The notes: generated by a model from the letters alone, not told the origin. Shown: positions 6,556 through 13,615, counted from the stretch's first letter. The stretch: DNA of 64,000 bases from Luteibacter sp. Sphag1AF (GCF_014192715.1 NZ_JACHYH010000002.1:248001-312000), one strand, 5' to 3'. Numbers and translations: made by a program.

Positions 6556-7611
6556 ATGAAGCTCATCTGCGCCCCTGTTATTCGTAAGCCCCTTGAGGTC
6601 ATGGGTGTCGCGGGGATGACCGATTTCGTGCGGATCTATATTGCGACCGAATTGAACAAGGACGAATACCGGACCACGCTTCGGCATGAGCAGGGTCATG
6701 TGTGGTCTGGACACAATCGACGCGCACCCAAGGGCGCCGATGACGAGACATGGCGTATCGCCTGCGAAATGGAAATCGCCAGGACTATCTATGACCAGGC
6801 CGATATCGACAACATCAAAGCGCCTCGCTCGCGCTTGGCGGGAGTGTACGTCCCGGATTCCATCCCTGGTATGCCGGGACACATCACGCTCGCAGAAGAC
6901 ATTTACGAGTGGCTGATGGAGCATCCGGACGATGTGCCCAAGATGGCCATGTGCGTTATCTGCAAGGCTCCGCCTGAAGGAAAGGCGGAAGAGAAGACGC
7001 CGGAAGCAATTGGGTCAGCGCAGGAAGCTCGCGCACGCCTTGACGAAGAAGAGATGAAGGGGAAGTCGCAGGCGGCTGTGGAGAGCGCCTATGCAGCGCT
7101 GAAGAGCCGAACGCCGTCGTTGTCGTGCGCTGTGGATGCTGCACTCCGTGTGCGTATTGAGCGCGAGCGGACACACCGTCGTCCCTCGCGAAGGTCGGCC
7201 GATGATTCAGTGATTCTTGCCGGGGCCGTATCCAAGCCACGTCCACCGCTGGTTGAGATTTTTATTGACCGAAGCGGATCATTTACACCTCAGAAGACCG
7301 CGAAGGCGGAGATCAAGCTGAAGGAAATTCTTCAGCGGTACGGATCAACCATCGCGTCTGATGTGTGGTTTTTTGGTAATGGCAAATTGTCGGAAGTGGA
7401 CTATGGCGGTGGTGGTGACACGCCATATCACCTGATTCCGCATCACCTGGAGCGGACTAAGCCGAAGCTGGCCATCATCATCACCGACGATGATCCCGTC
7501 AACAAATGCGTCCTTCCCATTGATAAGACTACCTCGGTGCTGTGCATACCTATTGAATGTGCGATGACGAATCTTGCGCGTGCCCTTAATGGCATAGATG
7601 TCAAAGCTTGA
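6556..7611 (+). CDS. VWA-like domain protein with metallopeptidase-like N-terminus (DUF2201 type)
   Basis: A 351-residue partner of the MoxR ATPase. The N-terminal domain carries an HExxH zinc motif (HEQGH, residues 44-48, another His at 53) and later EMEIAR, matching the putative metallopeptidase domain of DUF2201 proteins. A variable, charged middle (about 135-200) leads to a C-terminal VWA fold with an intact MIDAS: DRSGS at 238-242, a Thr in GGGDTP, and TDDDP around Asp311. Both catalytic and metal sites look intact, so it is probably active. A TTG at 6550 is an alternative start; ATG 6556 is preferred. Confidence 0.8.
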   Translation: MKLICAPVIRKPLEVMGVAGMTDFVRIYIATELNKDEYRTTLRHEQGHVWSGHNRRAPKGADDETWRIACEMEIARTIYDQADIDNIKAPRSRLAGVYVPDSIPGMPGHITLAEDIYEWLMEHPDDVPKMAMCVICKAPPEGKAEEKTPEAIGSAQEARARLDEEEMKGKSQAAVESAYAALKSRTPSLSCAVDAALRVRIERERTHRRPSRRSADDSVILAGAVSKPRPPLVEIFIDRSGSFTPQKTAKAEIKLKEILQRYGSTIASDVWFFGNGKLSEVDYGGGGDTPYHLIPHHLERTKPKLAIIITDDDPVNKCVLPIDKTTSVLCIPIECAMTNLARALNGIDVKA

Positions 7612-7650
7612 AGAGCTTTCATGGAAATTTCCATACTCACTGGTGACGCG

Positions 7651-7878
7651 ATGAAATATCCAAACGGCAATGGCGATGGCTATGGCTATGGCACTGGCGA
7701 TGGCTATGGCGATGGCACTGGCGATGGCTATGGCTATGGCTATGGCACTGGCAATGGCTATGGCTATGGCACTGGCTATGGCAATGGCTTTGGCAATGGC
7801 TATGGCTTTGGCTATGGCTTTGGCAATGGCGATGGCACTGGCTATGGCCGTTATCCGTACCTTCTGGTGACGCGATGA
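7651..7878 (+). CDS. Gly-Tyr dipeptide-repeat protein, unit 1
   Basis: A 75-residue protein: header MKYPNGNGDGYGYG, then Gly at every second residue alternating with Tyr, Asp, Asn, Thr or Phe, then the tail GRYPYLLVTR. An in-frame ATG at 7621 would add MEISILTGDA. GGTGA upstream of ATG 7651 can serve as a ribosome-binding site, and the same GGTGACGCG precedes all three units. Its TGA overlaps the next unit's ATG (7875-7878). The function is unknown; the composition suggests a disordered or self-associating protein. All six frames are open through the hexamer tract, so the frame choice rests on the shared headers and coupling. Confidence 0.6.
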   Translation: MKYPNGNGDGYGYGTGDGYGDGTGDGYGYGYGTGNGYGYGTGYGNGFGNGYGFGYGFGNGDGTGYGRYPYLLVTR

Positions 7879-8180
7879 AATATCCAAATGGCACTGGCGA
7901 TGGCTATGGCTATGGCACTGGCGATGGCTATGGCTATGGCACTGGCGATGGCTATGGCACTGGCTATGGCTATGGCACTGGCGATGGCTATGGCTATGGC
8001 ACTGGCAATGGCTATGGCTATGGCTATGGCACTGGCAATGGCTATGGCTATGGCTATGGCACTGGCAATGGCTATGGCACTGGCAATGGCAATGGCTATG
8101 GCAATGGCTATGGCTATGGCTATGGCACTGGCAATGGCGATGGCACTGGCGATGGCACTGGCTATGGCCGTTATCCGTAC
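7661..8180 (+). repeat. Hexanucleotide tandem tract (GGCNNN)
   Basis: Two long tracts (about 7663-7850 and 7891-8170) are built from degenerate 6-mers GGCTAT, GGCACT, GGCGAT, GGCAAT and GGCTTT, broken only by the conserved unit junction. GG recurs every six bases on the plus strand. A gain or loss of a hexamer keeps the reading frame, so the tract should vary in length without inactivating the proteins. Confidence 0.9.
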
Positions 8181-8198
8181 CTTCTGGTGACGCGATGA
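7875..8198 (+). CDS. Gly-Tyr dipeptide-repeat protein, unit 2
   Basis: A 107-residue protein with the same header (MKYPNGTGDGYGYG) and the same tail (GRYPYLLVTR) as unit 1, but a longer GYG/GTG/GDG/GNG tract. The last ~75 bases of unit 1, including the start of unit 2 (7828-7902), are repeated exactly 320 bases later (8148-8222), which indicates unit duplication. Start and stop are ATGA-coupled to the units on either side. Function unknown. Confidence 0.6.
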   Translation: MKYPNGTGDGYGYGTGDGYGYGTGDGYGTGYGYGTGDGYGYGTGNGYGYGYGTGNGYGYGYGTGNGYGTGNGNGYGNGYGYGYGTGNGDGTGDGTGYGRYPYLLVTR

Positions 8199-8299
8199 AA
8201 TATCCAAATGGCACTGGCGATGAAATCATGTTACCCGAAAGCGAGGAGTACGCATCCGGGCAGTATCCAAGCGATGACGAAGCAATTGACGAGGGCTAA
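8195..8299 (+). CDS. Gly-Tyr repeat unit 3, header with acidic tail
   Basis: A 34-residue ORF: header MKYPNGTGDEIMLPESEEYA, then an acidic tail ending SDDEAIDEG. It keeps the shared header and ATGA coupling but lacks the repeat tract. It may be the original gene end into which repeat units expanded. It stops two bases before the ERF gene start, so it belongs to the same transcript. Confidence 0.5.
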   Translation: MKYPNGTGDEIMLPESEEYASGQYPSDDEAIDEG

Positions 8300-8301
8300 C
8301 T

Positions 8302-8982
8302 ATGAATTTGCAGAGTGAAAAAATTGAGGTAATTGTCCCGGCACTCATTAAGGCGCGCGCGTCGTTCAAGGCGGCCGTAAAGGATGCTAGTAACCCTCAC
8401 TTCAAGTCCCAGTATGTGACGCTTGATGGCGTTGTTGAATCGGTTAATCAGGCGCTTTTGGATAGCGGCATCTTCTGCACCCAGCAGACCGATGTCGTAG
8501 ATGGTCGAACAGTCCTTTACACACGATTTCTGCACGAATCTGGTCAGTGGATTGGTAGCGCATACCCAGTACACCCCATCAAAAATGATCCCCAGGCGGA
8601 GGGCTCGGCACTCACCTATGCCCGCCGCTACGCCCTGATGGCGCTGGCTGGAATTGCTCCTGAGGATGATGACGGGAATGCGGCATCGAGGAGTTCCAGC
8701 AAGTCGAATCACGACAAGCAGGCTCGTGACATTGCTGGCACGCCAACAGCTGGAGCGTGGGAGTCGATGAGTGAGGAAGAGCAGGTATTTCTTTCTGACA
8801 TAGCCATTCACGCCGCCGAGCTTCTGAGTAACGATGACGCGCTGGCAGCGCATGACCATATCCAGTCACAGAATCTCGCATCCGAAGAGAAGATCGCACT
8901 ATGGACCCGCTTTGATAGCAAGCAGCGAAGTGCACTCAAGCGTGCTGATGCTGCCTCTAAAACAAAAAAGGAAGCAGCATGA
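8302..8982 (+). CDS. ERF-family single-strand annealing protein
   Basis: A 226-residue recombinase that anneals complementary single strands in phage recombination. The N-terminal domain has the family landmarks ARASFKAAVKDASNPHFKSQ (about 18-37), YVTLDGVVESVNQAL and NDPQAEGSALTYARRYALMA, followed by GIAPEDDDGNAA. The C-terminal ~90 residues are variable. It overlaps the SSB gene by four bases (ATGA), the usual ERF-SSB pairing, so the two probably act together on ssDNA. Confidence 0.92.
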   Translation: MNLQSEKIEVIVPALIKARASFKAAVKDASNPHFKSQYVTLDGVVESVNQALLDSGIFCTQQTDVVDGRTVLYTRFLHESGQWIGSAYPVHPIKNDPQAEGSALTYARRYALMALAGIAPEDDDGNAASRSSSKSNHDKQARDIAGTPTAGAWESMSEEEQVFLSDIAIHAAELLSNDDALAAHDHIQSQNLASEEKIALWTRFDSKQRSALKRADAASKTKKEAA

Positions 8983-9383
8983 GCATTAATGTCTTCACCT
9001 TCTCCGGACGTATCGGTCGCGATGCCGAGGTTCGCCGTACCTCGGGCGGCAAGGTCGTCACCGGATTTCCCGTGGCTGTTGATGTCGGCTACGGAGATAA
9101 CAAGTCCACGTTGTGGGTGGATTGCTCTATGTGGGGCGAGCGTGGCGAGAGGCTTGCCGAATACTTGCCCAAAGGCTCGTTGGTCACAGTGACTGGCGAG
9201 GCAGACATGCAGACCTATCAGTCCAGCGGACAGGACAAGGCGAAGCTTACGTGCAGAGTCAACGACGTGCAGCTTCCTCCGCTCAACAAGGATCGCCAGG
9301 AAAAGCCGCGCCAAGATCGGCAGGAATCGCGAAGCACGACTCCCGTGAATGACGGCTTTGATGAAGACGACATTCCGTTCTGA
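8979..9383 (+). CDS. ssb: Single-stranded DNA-binding protein, phage-encoded
   Basis: A 134-residue SSB with an N-terminal OB fold (MSINVFTFSGRIGRDAEVRR, STLWVDCSMWGERGE, LPKGSLVTVTGE), a short charged linker and the acidic tip DEDDIPF that recruits partner proteins. It is coupled to the ERF gene upstream. It would coat ssDNA during recombination or replication of the prophage. Confidence 0.93.
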   Translation: MSINVFTFSGRIGRDAEVRRTSGGKVVTGFPVAVDVGYGDNKSTLWVDCSMWGERGERLAEYLPKGSLVTVTGEADMQTYQSSGQDKAKLTCRVNDVQLPPLNKDRQEKPRQDRQESRSTTPVNDGFDEDDIPF

Positions 9384-9406
9384 GCGCACCCAAATGAAGG
9401 AGCCGA

Positions 9407-9478
9407 ATGATCCGGCTGGGCAAATCGCCCGAGCAGAAAATACCATCTCCCCCAAGGTTCGCGAAGGTGATTGCATGA
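9407..9478 (+). CDS. 23-residue micro-ORF
   Basis: Encodes MIRLGKSPEQKIPSPPRFAK plus three residues. An AAGGAG ribosome-binding site sits at ideal spacing, and the stop overlaps the next gene's ATG (ATGA at 9475-9478). It may be a leader for coupling or a small basic peptide. Confidence 0.4.
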   Translation: MIRLGKSPEQKIPSPPRFAKVIA

Positions 9479-10002
9479 CAGGTGAATTGATGACGCCACA
9501 AGAAATAGCCTCGGCGCTTCGAGCACTACCCGGTGCATCGCAGTGGGGGAAGCAGGTCCTCCTTGGTGTGGAACTTGGCGCACGGATGGTGACTTCGCTA
9601 GAGGCTATGGCCCATCCCCTCCCCAGTTCTCCGGAAATTCCGGATAACTCAACGGGTGCGCAGCTTGTAGAGACGAGGGATGCTTTTACGCCCATTCCTG
9701 AGTCCGTCAACGCGCCGACGCCTGAACTTTGGCGCGCATATGAGGCGTTCAACGACACCTATCGCGGTTACAACACTCAGCAGGCACTGCGAGCGGCAAT
9801 CAATGGCGTTCTTGCCGAACGGGAAAAGCTCGCGCAGGAAGAGCCTCGCATCGCAAAGCTGACCGCAGAGAACGCGGAGCTGCGCGCCGTACTTAAACGA
9901 TTCGTGCGCGCGAATAGCTTTTTTGCCGAAGGATCGCCCTCCGAAATCGTAGCCGCGTGGAAAGCTGCGCGCGACGCCGTATCAGACAAACAGGATAACT
10001 AA
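9475..10002 (+). CDS. Hypothetical phage protein with coiled coil
   Basis: 175 residues from ATG 9475 (GAAGGTGA upstream); the same frame is open back to 9349, so a longer form is possible. It starts MTGELMTPQEIASALRALPG. A helical, charged C-terminal half (EREKLAQEEPRIAKLTAENA) suggests a short coiled coil. It lies downstream of SSB. No function recognised. Confidence 0.6.
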   Translation: MTGELMTPQEIASALRALPGASQWGKQVLLGVELGARMVTSLEAMAHPLPSSPEIPDNSTGAQLVETRDAFTPIPESVNAPTPELWRAYEAFNDTYRGYNTQQALRAAINGVLAEREKLAQEEPRIAKLTAENAELRAVLKRFVRANSFFAEGSPSEIVAAWKAARDAVSDKQDN

Positions 10003-10003
10003 C

Positions 10004-10240
10004 ATGCGCTTCACTACCGATAAGCCAACGCGCCCCGGATACTACTTTGTGCGGGGTTTTGATCCTGGCTCCCTAAAGCGCGTCGCAGCGGTGCAGGTTG
10101 GTATGGTGAACGGCGAATTGAGGGTCAATCTCGATCAAAGTAACACGGACTTTGAGGGTGTTAGGAGCGGGTACTTTATCTCCGACGTTAGCGAGGAGTT
10201 TGAGTGGTGCGAGCTGTGCCCAGTGAGCGAGGATAAATAA
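10004..10240 (+). CDS. Hypothetical 78-residue phage protein
   Basis: Starts MRFTTDKPTRPGYYFVRGFD. The TDKPTRPGYYFVRG motif is common in small phage proteins with a beta-rich fold of unknown function. It lies one base after the previous gene, and its TAA overlaps the next ATG (TAATG). Confidence 0.7.
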   Translation: MRFTTDKPTRPGYYFVRGFDPGSLKRVAAVQVGMVNGELRVNLDQSNTDFEGVRSGYFISDVSEEFEWCELCPVSEDK

Positions 10241-10944
10241 TGAGCACCATCACACACTGGCAACCCATTGCGACCGCGCCAAAAGACAATGCGCGGAAGC
10301 TGTATCTGGCGAGCTTTGACGAATCGGGCGAGCTTGTAGCACTAGACTTCGACGGGAAATGGCAACACATGCATGTGGACGCATACGACTACGGGTATGA
10401 GAGTTATTGGGCGAGCGCCTGCGGCATTAAAGAGCCCACCCACTGGGCCTATCAGGACGAAGCCGTTCCACGAATCGTGCAAAACTTCGGATTAACGGAC
10501 GAACATGTCGCATGCGTTGCCGCGTGCCTAGCTGCTGGGCGCTATGTTAGCGATACTACGTCGCGCAGTGACCGATTCAAGAAGGTTCTACGCTATGCGC
10601 TGTTTGAAGCCGCCCGCTCATTCCCGCCCACGGTCGAGCAGGCTGGGCAGGTAGACGAGACTTCGTACCGCCGAGGGTGGCACGCTGGATACAACGAAGG
10701 GATGACGCACAAGGGTACTGCCGAAGAAGCATTTCAGCGCGGATTCGATGCTGCCCTTGCCCAGCCGCGCCCCGTGGGCGTGCCGGAGGGGTGGAAGCTG
10801 GTTCCGATAGAAACAACGACAGAGATGGAAATCGCTGGTGGGGATGCAATCGTAGAGAAAGCATCAAACTACTGGAAAGCGTTGCAGGTCTGGAAAGCCA
10901 TGCTCGCTGCCGCGCCCGCTCCGGGCAAGGGTGGTGAAGCATGA
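10240..10944 (+). CDS. DUF551-like phage protein
   Basis: A 234-residue protein. The N-terminus (HWQPIATAPKDNARKLYLAS) matches the DUF551-type motif seen in many phage proteins. The middle has YRRGWHAGYNEGM and the C-terminus has VPEGWKLVPIETTTEMEIAG ending in a repeated-looking AMLAAAPAPG, also a familiar phage tail module. It appears to be a fusion of modules. Function unknown. Coupled to the next gene by ATGA (10941). Confidence 0.75.
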   Translation: MSTITHWQPIATAPKDNARKLYLASFDESGELVALDFDGKWQHMHVDAYDYGYESYWASACGIKEPTHWAYQDEAVPRIVQNFGLTDEHVACVAACLAAGRYVSDTTSRSDRFKKVLRYALFEAARSFPPTVEQAGQVDETSYRRGWHAGYNEGMTHKGTAEEAFQRGFDAALAQPRPVGVPEGWKLVPIETTTEMEIAGGDAIVEKASNYWKALQVWKAMLAAAPAPGKGGEA

Positions 10945-11135
10945 AGCCACTAGAAATTAAAGCTTTCGCTGTATTTCAAGATTCAACAGGTGAGATTGAT
11001 GGTGAAATTTCTGAGTACCTAACAGATTTCGATTACTCGAAAATTTTGACCGGATTCACGGTGTACGAAGTTAGCGTTAAGCCGATAAGGGAAATCCTCA
11101 GGCGCAAGAAGGAAGGCCATGAAACATCCCATTGA
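10941..11135 (+). CDS. Hypothetical 64-residue phage protein
   Basis: Starts MKPLEIKAFAVFQDSTGEID. It is a mixed charged protein, slightly AT-rich in codon use compared with neighbours. Its end overlaps the next small ORF's start by 17 bases. No function recognised. Confidence 0.55.
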   Translation: MKPLEIKAFAVFQDSTGEIDGEISEYLTDFDYSKILTGFTVYEVSVKPIREILRRKKEGHETSH

Positions 11136-11202
11136 CCGCTACAAGGAAGTGCAAGCCATGCGTAACCGTATCGAACCACTCCGGGAAAGGAGCCCTGAGT
11201 AA
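11119..11202 (+). CDS. 27-residue micro-ORF
   Basis: Encodes MKHPIDRYKEVQAMRNRIEP and seven more residues, with AAGGAAGG just upstream. It is a charged helix that overlaps the previous gene, and its TAA overlaps the next ATG (TAATG). Tentative. Confidence 0.4.
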   Translation: MKHPIDRYKEVQAMRNRIEPLRERSPE

Positions 11203-11366
11203 TGGAGCATGAGCGATACCAGGAACTAATGTGGCTTTGTAAAGGCGACTTAACAGAGGCCGAGATGAAGGAAGGTTGGCACTGGTGCCGCGACTGGGAC
11301 GGCCTACTCGTAGGGCCGGGGATGTTCGAGACATCAGCTTGCACATGCGAGGAACGTAAGCCATGA
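11202..11366 (+). CDS. Hypothetical 54-residue phage protein
   Basis: Starts MEHERYQELMWLCKGDLTEA. The C-terminal part GWHWCRDWDGLLVGPGM, followed by two more cysteines (ACTCEE), is a pattern recurring in short phage proteins and may bind metal. It is ATGA-coupled to the following Lar-like locus. Confidence 0.6.
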   Translation: MEHERYQELMWLCKGDLTEAEMKEGWHWCRDWDGLLVGPGMFETSACTCEERKP

Positions 11367-11517
11367 CACTCACCGTGACTGCCAGTCGTGGAGTCCGGGC
11401 GGCTCAGCATATTTCCGAGTCGAATGCATGGCATGTGGCACCGCAACTGGGTATGAGGCTCCCGAGTCCGCCGCTATCGCTGCATGGAACCGGCGCCAGG
11501 AGATCCTTCATGAGTGA
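11363..11517 (+). pseudogene. Frameshifted Lar-like (restriction alleviation) gene
   Basis: The ATG at 11363 is coupled to the previous gene, but after about codon 5 the conserved sequence continues in another frame, from TGC at 11380: C-QSW, then FRVECMACGTATGYEAPESA and AIAAWNRR, stop at 11515-11517. The C-x-x-C and AxWNRR pattern is that of Lar-type zinc-ribbon proteins. The first CPxC is degraded to CQSW and no start codon exists in the conserved frame. It is therefore a decayed copy, or carries a one-base sequencing error around 11378. Confidence 0.55.
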
Positions 11518-11719
11518 GTACTACAAGGGCTGCATCAAGGTAGTCGGGGCAGATGCGATGTGTTTCCGCGTCGATCCAGCAACGCTAGATCCTATGGGAT
11601 GTAGCGTTTACGACCCGTTCCACTACCTGCCTGAGGATGGATGCCAACCTGTTGAGGTGATCGGGCTTGGTGAGTGGAACCTGCGGCGCAACAAGCTCAG
11701 AGAATGCCGCGATGAGTGA
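11510..11719 (+). CDS. Hypothetical 69-residue phage protein
   Basis: Starts MSEYYKGCIKVVGADAMCFR. It is a compact mixed protein with three cysteines and an acidic middle (FHYLPEDGCQ). It overlaps the end of the Lar-like locus by 8 bases and the next gene's start by 8 bases. Function unknown. Confidence 0.5.
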   Translation: MSEYYKGCIKVVGADAMCFRVDPATLDPMGCSVYDPFHYLPEDGCQPVEVIGLGEWNLRRNKLRECRDE

Positions 11720-11915
11720 GTCAGGGATTATCCGCATTTCGCATTACTGCGATTTCTCATTCGGTCACTGCGCAAGAAGGGAAGCTAGATCTGCAATCCG
11801 AAAGGCGATACACGACTCGCCGGAATACCGCCGTCAGGTTGAAGCTCTAAAGGAGCTATCCAAGATGATGAAGATTCAAGGAGAGTCACTGGGAGTGAAC
11901 GATGAGCGCGGCTAA
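11712..11915 (+). CDS. Hypothetical 67-residue phage protein
   Basis: Starts MSESGIIRISHYCDFSFGHC. It has a Cys/His-containing N-terminus and a basic helical C-terminus (RREARSAIRKAIHDSPEYRR). The ATG at 11712 overlaps the end of the previous gene. No function recognised. Confidence 0.5.
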   Translation: MSESGIIRISHYCDFSFGHCARREARSAIRKAIHDSPEYRRQVEALKELSKMMKIQGESLGVNDERG

Positions 11916-12108
11916 CGACGATTCCATGTGGAATGCTGAGGCCGTGTGCCACTTTATGGGCGACATCTCGCGCAGGCATTTCTTGGAACGGATTGCATGC
12001 AAGCCGGGGTTCCCTACGCCTTTTGTACTGAGCCGTAAGGTAAAGCTATGGTATCCAAGTGAGATTCGCGAGTGGGTAAAACGCAACCGGATCAATCAAG
12101 CCGCTTAG
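11902..12108 (+). CDS. Excisionase-like / AlpA-type helix-turn-helix protein
   Basis: A 68-residue small DNA-binding protein starting MSAANDDSMWNAEAVCHFMG. The pattern NAEAVCHFMG, then RRHFLERI..PGFPTP and KLWYPSEIREWVKRN, is the winged-helix/MerR-like arrangement of AlpA and excisionase proteins. It is the last rightward gene and overlaps the convergent integrase by 17 bases, a suitable place for an excision directionality factor. Confidence 0.75.
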   Translation: MSAANDDSMWNAEAVCHFMGDISRRHFLERIACKPGFPTPFVLSRKVKLWYPSEIREWVKRNRINQAA

Positions 12109-13063
12109 CCATGTCCTCGGCAGACTCGTTGTAGTAAATCATCAAGCTCTTGATGTCTCTATGACCGATGGCGCGCGCGAGCTGCAACACGTCGAGTTTT
12201 TTTGACAGTCGCCAAATTGCTTCCGCGCGGCTGTCGTGAAAGGTCAGGTCATTCACCCCGCTACGGTTGCGGATCTTTCGCCACAGGGCGTCCCTATCGT
12301 CGTCGCGAAGTCCGAAGCACGGACCATCCGTATGTGGGAGTTCCTTGAGAATGCGCACGGCCTCTGACGATAGGGGTATGTCGCGCGCGTCGCCGTTCTT
12401 GGATTTTGTAAGGTGTGCAACGCGCTTGCGAAGGTCCACGTTGGGCCATGTCAGCCCCACGATCTCACTAGAGCGCATCGCGGTCTCTAGAGCGAACAGG
12501 AAGGCCATGCAGGTGCGCTCGGTGGCCGTCTTTACGGCATATCCCTGATCCAGACCACCGGAGAGCCGGATGGCCTGGATTTCAGCCTCAGAGATGCGCC
12601 GACGACGTCCCGGAGGAGCTTTGGGAAGGCTCATCCCCTCCAGGGGGCTTTCCCTAAGCCATCCCCAGTCGCCGATGCATCTCTTAAAGACAGCGCGCAG
12701 AAGATTGACGTCCCGAAGAACAGTCGCGGGCTTAACCTCTTTGAGCCGGGCATCCCGCCAACTCGAAAGGTCAGATCGGCTCAAGTCCTTTAGGAGGATG
12801 TCGGCCATCTTTAAGCGGCCAATGGCAGTGCATCGCACGACCTCCCACGACTCACCGGCCCTTCCCGGGGCGACCTCCGTCGCATAGCGGTCTAGGGCGT
12901 CCTTAAGCGTGCGGCTGGGCATCTTCCCTACCCTTCCTGCGGCCTCCTTATCCAGCGCCCATGCCGCCGCCTGCTGCTTTGTCGCAAAGACCTCAGTCTC
13001 GCGCAAGCCACGAATCGAAACCTGGGCCCGCCACTTCTTTCCCACCCGGTAGATGCTTGCCAT
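12092..13063 (-). CDS. Tyrosine recombinase / phage integrase
   Basis: A 323-residue site-specific recombinase. An N-terminal arm-binding domain (MASIYRVGKKWRAQVSIRGL) and a SAM-like core domain (about 50-145) precede the catalytic domain. Catalytic residues fit R197 (TAMRSSE), H276/R279 (HDSR), H301 (GHRD) and a tyrosine at 310-311 (IYYN). The second motif is HDSRAEA rather than the usual HxLR. It lies about 150 bases from the 3' end of tRNA-Leu, the likely attachment site, and faces away from it. Confidence 0.93.
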   Translation of the reverse strand: MASIYRVGKKWRAQVSIRGLRETEVFATKQQAAAWALDKEAAGRVGKMPSRTLKDALDRYATEVAPGRAGESWEVVRCTAIGRLKMADILLKDLSRSDLSSWRDARLKEVKPATVLRDVNLLRAVFKRCIGDWGWLRESPLEGMSLPKAPPGRRRRISEAEIQAIRLSGGLDQGYAVKTATERTCMAFLFALETAMRSSEIVGLTWPNVDLRKRVAHLTKSKNGDARDIPLSSEAVRILKELPHTDGPCFGLRDDDRDALWRKIRNRSGVNDLTFHDSRAEAIWRLSKKLDVLQLARAIGHRDIKSLMIYYNESAEDMAKRLD

Positions 13064-13148
13064 GGATCACCCGTGCACACATGTGTGCAGCAATTGTGCA
13101 CCACGGTGTGGGCGATGGGTATTCACGGCGGGAGGCGCGCATACGAAA

Positions 13149-13187
13149 AGCCCCTAAAAACCCTTTGTTGTTGGGCATTTAGGGGCT
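13149..13187 (-). terminator. Terminator between integrase and tRNA array
   Basis: AGCCCCTAAA (13149-13158) and TTTAGGGGCT (13178-13187) pair around a 19-base loop. On the minus strand the stem is followed by TTTT, so it can end the Gly-Cys-Leu tRNA transcript before the integrase region. The stretch 13064-13148 upstream of the integrase contains nothing recognised. Confidence 0.65.
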
Positions 13188-13216
13188 ATCGAGGTGTAGA
13201 GCGTGATGGAAGCTCG

Positions 13217-13300
13217 TGCCCGGACTGGGACTCGAACCCAGATACCCTTTCAGGTGAGGGATTTTAAGTCCCTTGCGTCTACCGATTTCGCCATCCGGGC
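13217..13300 (-). tRNA. tRNA-Leu (UAA), CCA not encoded
   Basis: An 84-base tRNA with a GCCCGGA/TCCGGGC acceptor stem, a long variable arm, the anticodon loop CUUAAAA (UAA) and discriminator A. The next three bases are CGA, not CCA, unlike its two operon partners. Its 3' end faces the integrase, so it is the likely attachment site of the prophage. Confidence 0.93.
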
Positions 13301-13345
13301 ATAAAGAAAAGGCGCCCCTGCTTGCACAGGCGCGCCTTGATGCGA

Positions 13346-13419
13346 TGGAGGCCTGGGTCGGAATCGAACCGGCGTACGCGGCTTTGCAGGCCGCTGCATG
13401 ACCACTCTGCCACCAGGCC
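13346..13419 (-). tRNA. tRNA-Cys (GCA)
   Basis: 74 bases with encoded CCA. The acceptor GGCCTGG/CCAGGCC, anticodon loop CUGCAAA (GCA) and U73 discriminator agree with tRNA-Cys. Second gene of a three-tRNA transcript. Confidence 0.95.
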
Positions 13420-13493
13420 ATCGCGCGCTTCGCGAAGGTACTGCAAAGCGCTTAAAAAACAAAACCCCGGATGTCCGAGGCTTTGAGAAAACT

Positions 13494-13569
<76 letters not shown>

Positions 13570-13583
13570 GTCGTAGTCCGGTC

Positions 13584-13611
13584 ATTTTAGATGATGAAAG
13601 GTTTGTGTCAA
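13584..13611 (-). promoter_or_regulatory. Promoter of the tRNA Gly-Cys-Leu operon
   Basis: A perfect -35 TTGACA (13606-13611) and a -10 TAAAAT (13584-13589) with a 16-bp spacer, on the minus strand. The start is near 13577, 8 bases before tRNA-Gly. Confidence 0.75.
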
Positions 13612-13615
13612 CACC

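Noticed and set aside
7661..8180. Possible CRISPR array from the regular repeats
   Set aside because: The period is 6 bases with no unique spacers and no cas genes in the window.
7670..8190. Met-Ala repeat frames (MAMAMALA) on the plus strand
   Set aside because: They arise from the same hexamers in another frame, with no shared start context and no coupling to neighbours.
7345..8229. 294-codon minus-strand frame of Cys-His-Ser repeats through the hexamer tract
   Set aside because: The hexamer repeat opens all six frames. The plus-strand frame is preferred because of shared headers and ATGA coupling to the next genes.
11363..11719. Single 118-codon protein from ATG 11363
   Set aside because: The first third is an out-of-frame reading of the Lar-like sequence; the supported gene starts at ATG 11510 inside it.
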